Shown here: piece by piece, positions 33,468 to 41,261 of the stretch
Numbering within the stretch: position 1 is the first letter of the stretch
Layout: every line of letters begins with the position of its first letter
Source of the DNA: an uncultured Oligoflexia bacterium
Lineage (GTDB): Bacteria; Bdellovibrionota; Bacteriovoracia; Bacteriovoracales; Bacteriovoracaceae
NCBI GenBank assembly: GCA_913058265.1
Contig: CAJXPQ010000008.1
Coordinates: 62,001 to 126,000, forward strand
Length of the DNA: 64,000 bases
Reading direction: 5' to 3'
The notes under the pieces: model-generated
Seen by the model: only the letters and a program-made list of their open reading frames with translations
Told to the model about the DNA's origin: nothing
Databases searched by the model: none
Program-made: the position numbers and the translations under genes

Positions 33468-34106
33468 TTGTTAAAAGTTTTAGCTATATTAATGTTTATA
33501 TCTAACACAGCATATGCTTATGTCGATTTAAACCTAAGTTATACCCTCTCGATGAGAAAAGTTGAGGGAGTAGAGACTGATGAAAACCCCGATCCAGGTT
33601 CCGCTATGACTACTACAACAGGCTACCTTATTAATTGGGCCTGGTTTATGTGGGAGTATACAGCGCTTGAATTCAACTATTCGAAAACCACTCAAAGAGT
33701 TGTTGATGACAGGGAAGTGACTATAACTGATGACGGCGGAGACCCATTTATTATTCAAGAAGTCGATCAGGTCATTATAACTGAAGTTAATGGTATTGGA
33801 ATCAGACAAGCATTTGCTAATCGTAAAGCAAAATTTATCCCCTCACTTGCCATTGGATATGCCCAATACACAACCTCAGGCTCAACAAAATATACAACAA
33901 AGTCTAATGATGATGATCCAGAAGTATTAGAGCAAGAGCAAGATCAGGAAGTTTTCTCATCAAGTTATGCCTCAATTTCAATTAGGTATAAATTTACTCA
34001 GCTTATGGGGCTTACTTTAGCAGCGAAAACAATTATGCCAGACTTTGACACAGCACAAGCTTCAAGTAATGTGACTTATTCCGCTGGTTTCTCTTGGATG
34101 TTCTAA
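33468..34106 (+). CDS. Predicted outer-membrane beta-barrel protein
   Basis: A 212-residue protein starting at TTG after AAGGAGAAGAGG. A signal peptide (LKVLAILMFISNTAYA) is followed by beta strands with alternating residues, acidic loops (NDDDPEVLEQEQDQE), and a terminal strand ending SAGFSWMF, with the C-terminal Phe of barrel proteins. It resembles OmpW/OmpX-size eight-stranded barrels, but the family is not certain. It lies in a run of plus-strand envelope genes. Confidence 0.75.
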   Translation: MLKVLAILMFISNTAYAYVDLNLSYTLSMRKVEGVETDENPDPGSAMTTTTGYLINWAWFMWEYTALEFNYSKTTQRVVDDREVTITDDGGDPFIIQEVDQVIITEVNGIGIRQAFANRKAKFIPSLAIGYAQYTTSGSTKYTTKSNDDDPEVLEQEQDQEVFSSSYASISIRYKFTQLMGLTLAAKTIMPDFDTAQASSNVTYSAGFSWMF

Positions 34107-34128
34107 GTTTATTCTTTAGAATGAATCA

Positions 34129-35145
34129 ATGAAATTTATACTCTTTTTTCTCTTTTTATCTTGTGCCAAAGTTAGCTACGTTACTAAACAAGGTATGGGA
34201 CAAGTTAGTCTTGAATGGAATGCAAGGTCTAATGAAAAAATTCTTGCTGATAAAATGATTGATGATGAAGTAAAACGAAAAATTAAACTCGTAGAGAAAG
34301 CGAAGGCATACTTCTATACTTACTTTGATTTACCAATAACTGATATTTATGATGAGACAACAATTCTAAATTCGGATGCAGTAACATACTTAGTTATTCA
34401 TTCTCCAAAAGATAAAATTAAGGCAATTAAAACTTCCTTTCCAATAGTTGGATCATTTCCCTACCTTGGATTCTTTTCTAAAGAGGATGCTCTTAATTAT
34501 AAAAGTAAAAAAGTCGCAGAGGGATATGCCACCTATATGAGGCCTGTCTATGCTTATTCAACTCTAAATCAGTGGATTTTTGACGATAATATTCTATCTT
34601 CATTTTTTCATTATAGTGATGAGAACCTGGTCGAACTGATTTTCCATGAGCTTGTTCATACTGTTTTCTTTGTTAAGGATAATGTGAAATTCAATGAAAA
34701 CATCGCTCAATTTATTAGCGAGAAATTGAGCCTAGAGTACTTTAAACTTTCAAATGATCAAATCGTTGAAAATGAAAGCAAAAAGAATAAGATTAAAGAA
34801 CTGATTATGTTGATAAATACTCTTACAACAGAGCTAAAAGAGCTGTATATGAAAACAGATAATCCTCAGAGCACTTTAGTGGTCTTTAATCAAAAGACCT
34901 TTAAGCCGGCGATTAAAGCTTTCTGTAAGGATAATCAGGTTCGACATTGTTGGCCGTTAAGACAAGTATGGAATAATGCAAGATACGCGGCGATAGGAAC
35001 ATATGAAGGCAGCCAAAACCAGATTGAAGAAATTTATTCTTCTCGGGGCCACACACTTAAAGTATTTTTTAACAAACTGATCACGACATTTGAAAACTAT
35101 AATGGTGAAGATAAAATTCTCACTTTTTTGGCAAAGGAAATCTAA
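34129..35145 (+). CDS. Predicted aminopeptidase lipoprotein (COG4324 type)
   Basis: A 338-residue zinc peptidase candidate. The signal peptide ends in a lipobox (FLSC). The active-site pattern FHELVHTVFFVKDNVKFNENIAQFI contains HExxH and a downstream Glu of the gluzincin kind, matching predicted aminopeptidases of the COG4324 (Pfam Aminopep) group. The YGVGQ-like segment near the N-terminus (KQGMGQVSL) is also typical. It is probably exported and lipid-anchored. GshB follows after 2 bases. Confidence 0.82.
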   Translation: MKFILFFLFLSCAKVSYVTKQGMGQVSLEWNARSNEKILADKMIDDEVKRKIKLVEKAKAYFYTYFDLPITDIYDETTILNSDAVTYLVIHSPKDKIKAIKTSFPIVGSFPYLGFFSKEDALNYKSKKVAEGYATYMRPVYAYSTLNQWIFDDNILSSFFHYSDENLVELIFHELVHTVFFVKDNVKFNENIAQFISEKLSLEYFKLSNDQIVENESKKNKIKELIMLINTLTTELKELYMKTDNPQSTLVVFNQKTFKPAIKAFCKDNQVRHCWPLRQVWNNARYAAIGTYEGSQNQIEEIYSSRGHTLKVFFNKLITTFENYNGEDKILTFLAKEI

Positions 35146-35147
35146 GC

Positions 35148-36104
35148 ATGGCACATATATTTTTTATCGATCCCTTAGAAAAATTAAATATCAAGAAAGA
35201 CTCTACTCTAATGATGGCACTCACTTTTTTGAGACAAGGAATGGATTGTTACCTTATGTTTGAAAAAGACTTCTATGTCACCAATGAAAGTCATTGTAAC
35301 TTAAAAGTTTATAAGTTCGATGGTGTTTTTACGCCTGAAGGATTTTATCTCGGTGATATTATGCTTGGAGATGAAGTAAGTTATGAGGTTTCAAAATCTG
35401 ATGTGATTCATATGCGTATTGATCCACCATACGACTCTCGCTATCAAAGATATCTTTGGATGCTAGACTTCTTACAGCAAAAAGCTCACTGTGAAGTTCT
35501 AAATAGTCCTCTTAAAATTATGAAATATAATGAAAAATTAGTCGCCTATAGAGATTTAAGCTATAGCCATTTAAGTTATATTGGAAGTTCTGAAGAGGGC
35601 TTTTTGAAGTTTATAGAAACGCTAAAGACTAAGAAGTATAAAGGGATTATTCTTAAGCCCTTAGATCTCTATTCTGGCATTGGGGTGGAGAAGGTGGAGA
35701 TTACAGATAGTAAACTGATTGAGAAGTTTAATCAAAAAGTAACCGACTTTCATGGCGCCATAGTTTGTCAGCCATTTATTGAAGAGGTCTATGACGGAGA
35801 GTATCGCTCAATTTACTTTGACGGAGAAGAGATTGGAACAATCATTAAGCGTCCAAAGGAAGGAGAGTACTTAGCAAATATTGCCCAAGGAGCAAAATTT
35901 GAAAAAGTTGAACTTCCGGTTAAACTTAAAAGTACGTGTGATAAAATTGCCCAGGAGCTTTATCAAGATAATGTTCGCTTTATTGCTTTTGACCTCTTAG
36001 GAGGTGCAGTAAATGAAATAAACGTAACCTGTCCTGGCTTATTAGTAGAGGTCTCATATGCATGTAAAGAAAATCTTTGTAACGTTATTGCTAGCAAGTT
36101 TTAG
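35148..36104 (+). CDS. gshB: Glutathione synthetase-like ATP-grasp protein
   Basis: A 318-residue ATP-grasp ligase resembling GshB, which joins gamma-glutamylcysteine and glycine. The N-terminal domain holds MRIDPPYDSRYQRYLWMLD, and the ATP-grasp part has KPLDLYSGIGVEKVE, GEYRSIYFDGEEIG and EINVTCPGLLVE. The last motif usually reads EINVTSPT; Cys for Ser is a small change. No gshA is present in the window. The 3' end overlaps the DUF2147 gene by 47 bases. Confidence 0.85.
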   Translation: MAHIFFIDPLEKLNIKKDSTLMMALTFLRQGMDCYLMFEKDFYVTNESHCNLKVYKFDGVFTPEGFYLGDIMLGDEVSYEVSKSDVIHMRIDPPYDSRYQRYLWMLDFLQQKAHCEVLNSPLKIMKYNEKLVAYRDLSYSHLSYIGSSEEGFLKFIETLKTKKYKGIILKPLDLYSGIGVEKVEITDSKLIEKFNQKVTDFHGAIVCQPFIEEVYDGEYRSIYFDGEEIGTIIKRPKEGEYLANIAQGAKFEKVELPVKLKSTCDKIAQELYQDNVRFIAFDLLGGAVNEINVTCPGLLVEVSYACKENLCNVIASKF

Positions 36105-36528
36105 TTTAAGCTCTTTCGCAGAAAAATTTGAAGCAGATGATATTACTGGTTATTGGCTAACGAAAGAAGAAAAAGCTGTCATTCAAGTTTACAAAAATGG
36201 GGATAGTTTTGAAGGGAAACTTGTTTGGTTAGTTGATCTTCATACTGGAAAAAAGAAAGAAGTTCTCGATGATAAAAACCCTGAGGAAGAATTACAAACT
36301 CGCTCATTGTTAAATCTAAAAAACTTGAGTGGATTTAAGTATGATGATGGTGAGTGGACTGGTGGAAATATCTATGACCCTAAGTCTGGTAAAACTTATT
36401 CAGCAAAAATGAAACTTGAGGGTAAGGATGACTTGAGCTTAAGAGGTTATGTAGGGATTCCGCTTTTTGGTAGAACGTCTGAATGGAAACGTCAGTCCAG
36501 CATTATCCCTGATAAGTATTCAAAGTAA
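36058..36528 (+). CDS. DUF2147 periplasmic protein
   Basis: A 156-residue exported protein: signal peptide to about SSFA (residue 21), then the DUF2147 pattern DITGYWLTKEEKAVIQVY, GKLVWLVDLHTG, GGNIYDPKSGKTYSAKMKL and LRGYVGIPLFGRTSEWKR. This looks like a lipocalin-size beta fold; the function is unknown. The start lies inside the gshB gene, after GAGGTCTCAT. Confidence 0.88.
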   Translation: MHVKKIFVTLLLASFSLSSFAEKFEADDITGYWLTKEEKAVIQVYKNGDSFEGKLVWLVDLHTGKKKEVLDDKNPEEELQTRSLLNLKNLSGFKYDDGEWTGGNIYDPKSGKTYSAKMKLEGKDDLSLRGYVGIPLFGRTSEWKRQSSIIPDKYSK

Positions 36529-37332
36529 TTAAAAAGATTGCGTATAATCTGTAGATATTTGCATTGTCATATGCCAGCAACTTCCAGTTCTTACTATCTT
36601 CTCTGCAGGACAGTAGCTACCATTTGCCTGACATGTACTATCTGCTTTAACATCTTCAACTTCCACAACTGTTCCCCATTGTGTTTGGTTTCTCATTGAG
36701 CCAACATCAATGATATTTGAACATGAGTTTACAGATACAGGCTCAATATATTGAGTACGATATCTATTTCCTAAATAGAAAGCAGAATCACAATTATTTG
36801 GGTTTGATGAGTTAGGGTTGTCACACTTGATATCTCTTAAGTGAACCCTAAAACGTAGCTTTGTGTATGGATACGGGTCGCTGGCCAAGTTTGTATTTCG
36901 GCCATAGCAGTATGTCTCACCGGTAGTAGGATAAGGTTGTGAGTTAACTTTTAATCTTACTTGTAACTTAGAGTCTGATTTAAATATTAAGCTTGATTCT
37001 TGGATCGTTGGCATTGTTTCCTGTGCCATTGAATTGCCGTATGTGCCTGGAAGCCAAGACTGGTGACCTGCAAGAACAAGACTAAATTGATGAATGGCAT
37101 AACCATCACCGACACCATCTGATGTTGTACCTGTACAACCACCACCACCATAGCCACCACCACCACCACCAATTGGTATTGGATCTGGATTTACTGGTTC
37201 TGTTCCTGTATCACCACCCGAGTTATTCGCGCCACTGTCATTCTTTGTCTCAGAAGATTCAGAACAACTTATAAATGTACAAAGCAGTAGTAGTAATAAA
37301 AAATAGTTCGTCATAAATTTTCTCATAGGCAT
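36529..37332 (-). CDS. Lipoprotein with Gly-rich linker, unknown
   Basis: A 267-residue lipoprotein with a Leu-rich signal and lipobox (CTFISC). An Asn/Gly/Asp/Pro linker and a GGGGGGYGGGGC run at about residues 55-66 follow, then a cysteine-containing beta domain (GETYCYG, IKCDNPNS, NSCSNIIDVG). The precise start among the clustered Met codons (37332, 37326, 37314) is uncertain. It is probably exposed in the periplasm or at the surface; the family is not recognised. Confidence 0.75.
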   Translation of the reverse strand: MPMRKFMTNYFLLLLLLCTFISCSESSETKNDSGANNSGGDTGTEPVNPDPIPIGGGGGGYGGGGCTGTTSDGVGDGYAIHQFSLVLAGHQSWLPGTYGNSMAQETMPTIQESSLIFKSDSKLQVRLKVNSQPYPTTGETYCYGRNTNLASDPYPYTKLRFRVHLRDIKCDNPNSSNPNNCDSAFYLGNRYRTQYIEPVSVNSCSNIIDVGSMRNQTQWGTVVEVEDVKADSTCQANGSYCPAEKIVRTGSCWHMTMQISTDYTQSF

Positions 37333-37494
37333 ACCCTAGTATTCTAATGTTCTTAATATCTTATCGGAGGATAAAGCAGCTTACTTTAGTCTGAACTCGC
37401 TCATTCTGTATCTCATAAACGCTGTAACTGTTTGAAATTGCGTTTATTTTTTTGTTTGTTTGCTTAATTAACTCAAGTTCCCTAGAATTTAAGT

Positions 37495-37974
37495 ATGAAA
37501 AAGAGTGAAGTTACTATTCTTATTGACTCATTACTACCTAGACTTTATGGCTATGCTTACGCACTTGTTGGTAGTGATCTACATGCTGAACAGCTTATAG
37601 TTGATGCTTATACTGTTTATATTGTGAACGACAAGCACTTCTTGTCTTCTGCACATTATGATTTTCAAGACAAACATGAGCGAGCAGAAATCAAGAAATA
37701 CTTACTTAAAGAAATGCTTTCATGTATTTATGAGTTAGCGGTTAAACGTGCACCTCAAATCTTGGGACATGCTAAGGAATGTTTAGAGCATGAGAAGTTC
37801 TATGAACTTGACGTGCAAAAAAGAGCTGTTGTTTATCTTAAGGAAGCTGCAGGTTATCCAGTTGAAGATCTCCAAGAGATCTTTGCAATGCAGAGATATC
37901 AAATCTTAGAGCTACTTCATAATAGTAAAAGTATATTATTGAATGAAGTGAATCAATATCAGGCGAGTATTTAA
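37495..37974 (+). CDS. Divergent ECF sigma-like protein
   Basis: A 159-residue helical protein with the layout of an ECF sigma factor. Residues 8-36, LLPRLYGYAYALVGSDLHAE and onward, resemble the start of region 2. The C-terminal RAVVYLKEAAGYPVEDLQEI followed by MQRYQILELLH resembles the region 4 helix-turn-helix. The region 2.4 promoter-contact part is poorly conserved. A 103-residue partner starts 2 bases after the stop, as in sigma/anti-sigma pairs. The assignment rests on pattern and context. Confidence 0.55.
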   Translation: MKKSEVTILIDSLLPRLYGYAYALVGSDLHAEQLIVDAYTVYIVNDKHFLSSAHYDFQDKHERAEIKKYLLKEMLSCIYELAVKRAPQILGHAKECLEHEKFYELDVQKRAVVYLKEAAGYPVEDLQEIFAMQRYQILELLHNSKSILLNEVNQYQASI

Positions 37975-37976
37975 TT

Positions 37977-38288
37977 ATGAATAATCAATTTGATAAATCA
38001 ATTATTGCTAGCTACGTTTATAGAACTCTTCGCACTAAGGATCTTGAACTTGCTGAGGAACTGATTGGAACTCATGGTAAGTTACAGGACTATTACTCGG
38101 CAAAAGTTGAAGAAAGAGACTTCTTATTACAATTAGTTCCAGATAAGCAAATATCCGTGGGAACTCTTAGGGCATTAAAGAACGAAATTAGTGAAACAAT
38201 GGATGAAATCTACCCAAAAGAGAAAAAGAGTCTCACTAAGTCGGTTGCAGAAATTCTGGATAAGCCCATTTTTACAATTAAAATTTAG
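37977..38288 (+). CDS. Small helical partner of the sigma-like protein
   Basis: A 103-residue protein, apparently cotranscribed with the sigma-like gene. It is helical (KDLELAEELIGTHGKLQDYY and onward, DKQISVGTLRALKNEISETM) and contains no cysteines, so it lacks the zinc motif of classical anti-sigma factors; there is also no membrane helix. By position it could be a cytosolic anti-sigma or co-regulator (an inference). It converges on the TonB-like gene with 1 base between. Confidence 0.6.
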   Translation: MNNQFDKSIIASYVYRTLRTKDLELAEELIGTHGKLQDYYSAKVEERDFLLQLVPDKQISVGTLRALKNEISETMDEIYPKEKKSLTKSVAEILDKPIFTIKI

Positions 38289-38289
38289 T

Positions 38290-39099
38290 CTACTGATTCA
38301 AAGTTAAGACAAAGTTAACAGCAAATTGCTCATTATCAACAATCTCTTTAGGGGGATTAGGAAGCTTATTTAAATTCTTTAAAAGCTCTTCAAAGAAAAC
38401 ATTCAGCTTTTTTATATTTGTCCATTGGAGTGTTTGGATGCGAACAATATTTCCATCTTTATCATAAATGATTTTTCCCGATAGTTTTTTTCTTTGGGCG
38501 GTTAAAGGAAAACGAAGGTGAGGGTTTTGTCTTTCAAACTGATTAAGTTCTTTATAAAAAGCGTTAACATATGCGAGCGCTGTTCGTCTTTGAAAGCTGT
38601 AAAATACTAATTCATGCTTGTTAAGTTCATCTTCAAGAATTCCCTTTGGAACTTCAAGTTTTATATCAATATCTGTATCAGCAAGTGCATGTAAAGCTTG
38701 CGCTGGGCTTAGTTGACCTGGAGATGGAGTCTTTAAAAAATTCCTAATATCATTTCTATTTATCTTTACCGCTTTAACAATTTTTTTGGTTTTCTTTTTG
38801 ACTGCCTTTTTGACATATGGTCCCTGGGCAGGTTTTTGTTTTTGCGTTACTGGAGCTTGCTTGAACGCAAGATCTTTTAGCTTTGCTTTTTGCTTAGTTT
38901 TAATAAAAGCGAGGTGTTCCTTTTTAGATTTTCTATTACCAACGGTCCGAATCGAATTCAGATTAAACTTATGAGGATCATTAAAAGTAATGTCATGAGA
39001 ATCCAAGTAGTAAGAGTTGAAGCTCAACACGGTAGTATGTACAACTAGGCTAACTAGTAAAAAACATAAGAAATGGAGTCTTTTTCTATACTTTAACAT
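38290..39099 (-). CDS. TonB-like energy transducer protein
   Basis: A 269-residue protein with one N-terminal membrane anchor (residues 9-27), a Lys/Pro/Gln-rich periplasm-spanning region (KKAVKKKTKKIVKAVK) and a C-terminal domain of TonB type (LSGKIIYDKDGNIVRIQTL, LNKLPNPPKEI). Such proteins couple the inner-membrane proton motive force to outer-membrane receptors or act as AgmX-like motor adaptors. No ExbB/ExbD genes are next to it. Confidence 0.75.
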   Translation of the reverse strand: MLKYRKRLHFLCFLLVSLVVHTTVLSFNSYYLDSHDITFNDPHKFNLNSIRTVGNRKSKKEHLAFIKTKQKAKLKDLAFKQAPVTQKQKPAQGPYVKKAVKKKTKKIVKAVKINRNDIRNFLKTPSPGQLSPAQALHALADTDIDIKLEVPKGILEDELNKHELVFYSFQRRTALAYVNAFYKELNQFERQNPHLRFPLTAQRKKLSGKIIYDKDGNIVRIQTLQWTNIKKLNVFFEELLKNLNKLPNPPKEIVDNEQFAVNFVLTLNQ

Positions 39100-39290
39100 C
39101 TGTGAAAATATACCTTGAATACTCTAGAATTGAAAAAGGTGAAAAAAATTCGAGAGCTTTTTACAGCACCTAGTGCAACCGGTTGATATTACATGGGTGA
39201 CTTGTGGCAGCATAGTGTGTTGTCTTGACGAAACTTGTTAACAATTGAGAGAATAACTGCTGAGATTCACAGGCATTTTACGCCTTAATT

Positions 39291-40676
39291 ATGGAAAATA
39301 TTTATATGAGAGATCTAATTTTGAAGCCCCGATTCTACTATGGCCTTTTAGGTTTATCTGTTGGGATGATTTTAGTTTCTAGTTTATCAAACTATAAGTT
39401 AAACGGTGACCTCCAAAAGGTTCAAAAGGCAAATGCTGGCCTTGGAATTTGTTTTCAAAGAGTAACTCAAACGTTCACATCACTAATGATTAAAGACTTT
39501 AGCTCTGGCTATTTAAATAATGATTTTCGCTCAAATTCTGCCGACTGTATTGATGAAGTAGGAAGAATAGCTACTGAGATGGGGATGACTGCTGGGACAA
39601 CAAAATCTTTAAATAATTTAAAGAGTGATCTTCATTGGTTTGATCAAAAAGTAACAAAAGTTTTAAGTATGGCAAAAGCAGAAGATATGAATCTTCAGCA
39701 GTCTAATATTACAGATAAGTATTCCGAGCTTGAAGGTCTTAAAGCTGAAGTTGAGGATAGCTTCTCAAAGCAAACAGATGGACTCTCTCAATTTAGAACG
39801 CTTGGACTTGCAGGTATTATCTTTTCTCTAATAACTCTTATGATTTCTATGCTTTCATTTCTATTTGTTGGAAGAGTAAAGGCTAAAGAATTAAAGGCTA
39901 TTGATAAGGCGGCAGAGTTAATTGACTCTAATTCAAGCTCAGAGCTTTCAACCTTACTGGCCAGATTTTTTCAAAGCCTGGGAGTTCCAAGTCTTGAGGC
40001 CAAGGTCTTAACTGCTTTTGATGGTAAAATTGAGGCTGTTAATAATTTAGAAGATCAACTGATTAAAATGAACACTATCGAAACTGAAAGGTATGAAATC
40101 GAGGTTCCAGAAGACCTTTTGAATATCGAAGTCGAAGAGACTAGTGATTTCCATATCGCCTTAACAACAGCATTAGATCGTGTTCAACAAAAAGCTTTTC
40201 AGCATGGCATTGTGATGGATACAGACCTTCAGGATGATTTTCAGATCCTTGCAAATCGTGAAGCTCTAGATCAATTACTATACTATTCACTTTCATTTGG
40301 TCTTGATGCTTCTCTAACTAGTGAAGAGAGTAGAAGAGTTATACTGAGATCAAACCCGCTCGGTGGCATCGCTTACTTGAAGATGAAGGTTGTAGGGCAT
40401 GCATTCTCTGAAGATGAAATGAAAATCTTAAATGGTGGTGAACCCACTTCTGAAACAAATGTGAACTTATTACTTTTAAGGGAGCTGATCTCGGATGCGA
40501 ATGCAACTCTGGCAGTTCGAAATATTCATAACTCAACTTCATCTAGAATTGAAAGTGAAATCGAAATTGTTTTTGCAAGATCAAAGGATATTGTTGAGAG
40601 TCAGAGTAATGTTAAAGTCGTTAAGGGTAATAAAGCTGAAATTAAAGCATATTTTGAAAGAGAAACTACTCTCTAA
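39291..40676 (+). CDS. Membrane sensor protein, degenerate histidine-kinase-like
   Basis: A 461-residue protein with membrane helices at about residues 15-33 and 171-195 flanking a helical periplasmic sensor domain that contains two cysteines. The cytoplasmic part ends in a region reminiscent of a HATPase fold (EALDQLLYYSLSFGLDASL resembles the N-box position), but no phospho-acceptor His motif or G-boxes are visible. It is either a degenerate kinase or a non-catalytic sensor. A second start Met lies at 39306. It overlaps the convergent response regulator by 11 bases. Confidence 0.6.
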   Translation: MENIYMRDLILKPRFYYGLLGLSVGMILVSSLSNYKLNGDLQKVQKANAGLGICFQRVTQTFTSLMIKDFSSGYLNNDFRSNSADCIDEVGRIATEMGMTAGTTKSLNNLKSDLHWFDQKVTKVLSMAKAEDMNLQQSNITDKYSELEGLKAEVEDSFSKQTDGLSQFRTLGLAGIIFSLITLMISMLSFLFVGRVKAKELKAIDKAAELIDSNSSSELSTLLARFFQSLGVPSLEAKVLTAFDGKIEAVNNLEDQLIKMNTIETERYEIEVPEDLLNIEVEETSDFHIALTTALDRVQQKAFQHGIVMDTDLQDDFQILANREALDQLLYYSLSFGLDASLTSEESRRVILRSNPLGGIAYLKMKVVGHAFSEDEMKILNGGEPTSETNVNLLLLRELISDANATLAVRNIHNSTSSRIESEIEIVFARSKDIVESQSNVKVVKGNKAEIKAYFERETTL

Positions 40677-41112
40677 TTACCTTTATCTTATTCTTTTTAT
40701 GTTTAATCAGTGCCTCTGAAACTTTTGCTATAAATTCTTCAGCTGTGCAAGGTTTTGTTACTACGTATTTAACTCCATAACCAATAGCTCGTTTTACCTC
40801 ATCACCAGTGACATTGGCCGATAAAATAATGATTGGTGTTTTACTATCGTCTGGATGATTTCTTGTTTCCAAGGCTTGATAGTTTTGTATAAAATCAATT
40901 CCTTTTACTATGGGCATCATTAAGTCAGTTATAATGAGGTCGAACCTTTGAACTTGACATTTTCTGTATGCATCTGCGCCGTCTTTTGCCTCTATGACAA
41001 AGGTAAAGCAAGTCATCATCTCAAGGAACATTTTTAGTGTATCGCGAATATCCTCTTGATCATCTACGACAAGTACATTTAATTTCTCATTGGGTTTTAA
41101 TTGGATTTCCAA
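40666..41112 (-). CDS. Single-domain response regulator (CheY-like)
   Basis: A 148-residue receiver domain with the complete active site: acidic pair D17-D18, phosphoacceptor D63 (LIITDLMMP), Ser98 in the switch position and K120 (VVTKPC). There is no output domain beyond a short basic tail. It is convergent and slightly overlapping with the sensor-like gene, which suggests but does not prove that they work together. Confidence 0.92.
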   Translation of the reverse strand: MEIQLKPNEKLNVLVVDDQEDIRDTLKMFLEMMTCFTFVIEAKDGADAYRKCQVQRFDLIITDLMMPIVKGIDFIQNYQALETRNHPDDSKTPIIILSANVTGDEVKRAIGYGVKYVVTKPCTAEEFIAKVSEALIKHKKNKIKVIRE

Positions 41113-41261
41113 AACTTATACTCCTTAATTAGCATATCTATACTAGTCTAATCCATATGGAATATCTTTAAGGAAGAATTTTCTTGAGTAGAATACTTCT
41201 TTCCATCTCTTGCTGCAAATCGCGTTTATATGTAAGATGAAATATAAACTGAGGACATAGA

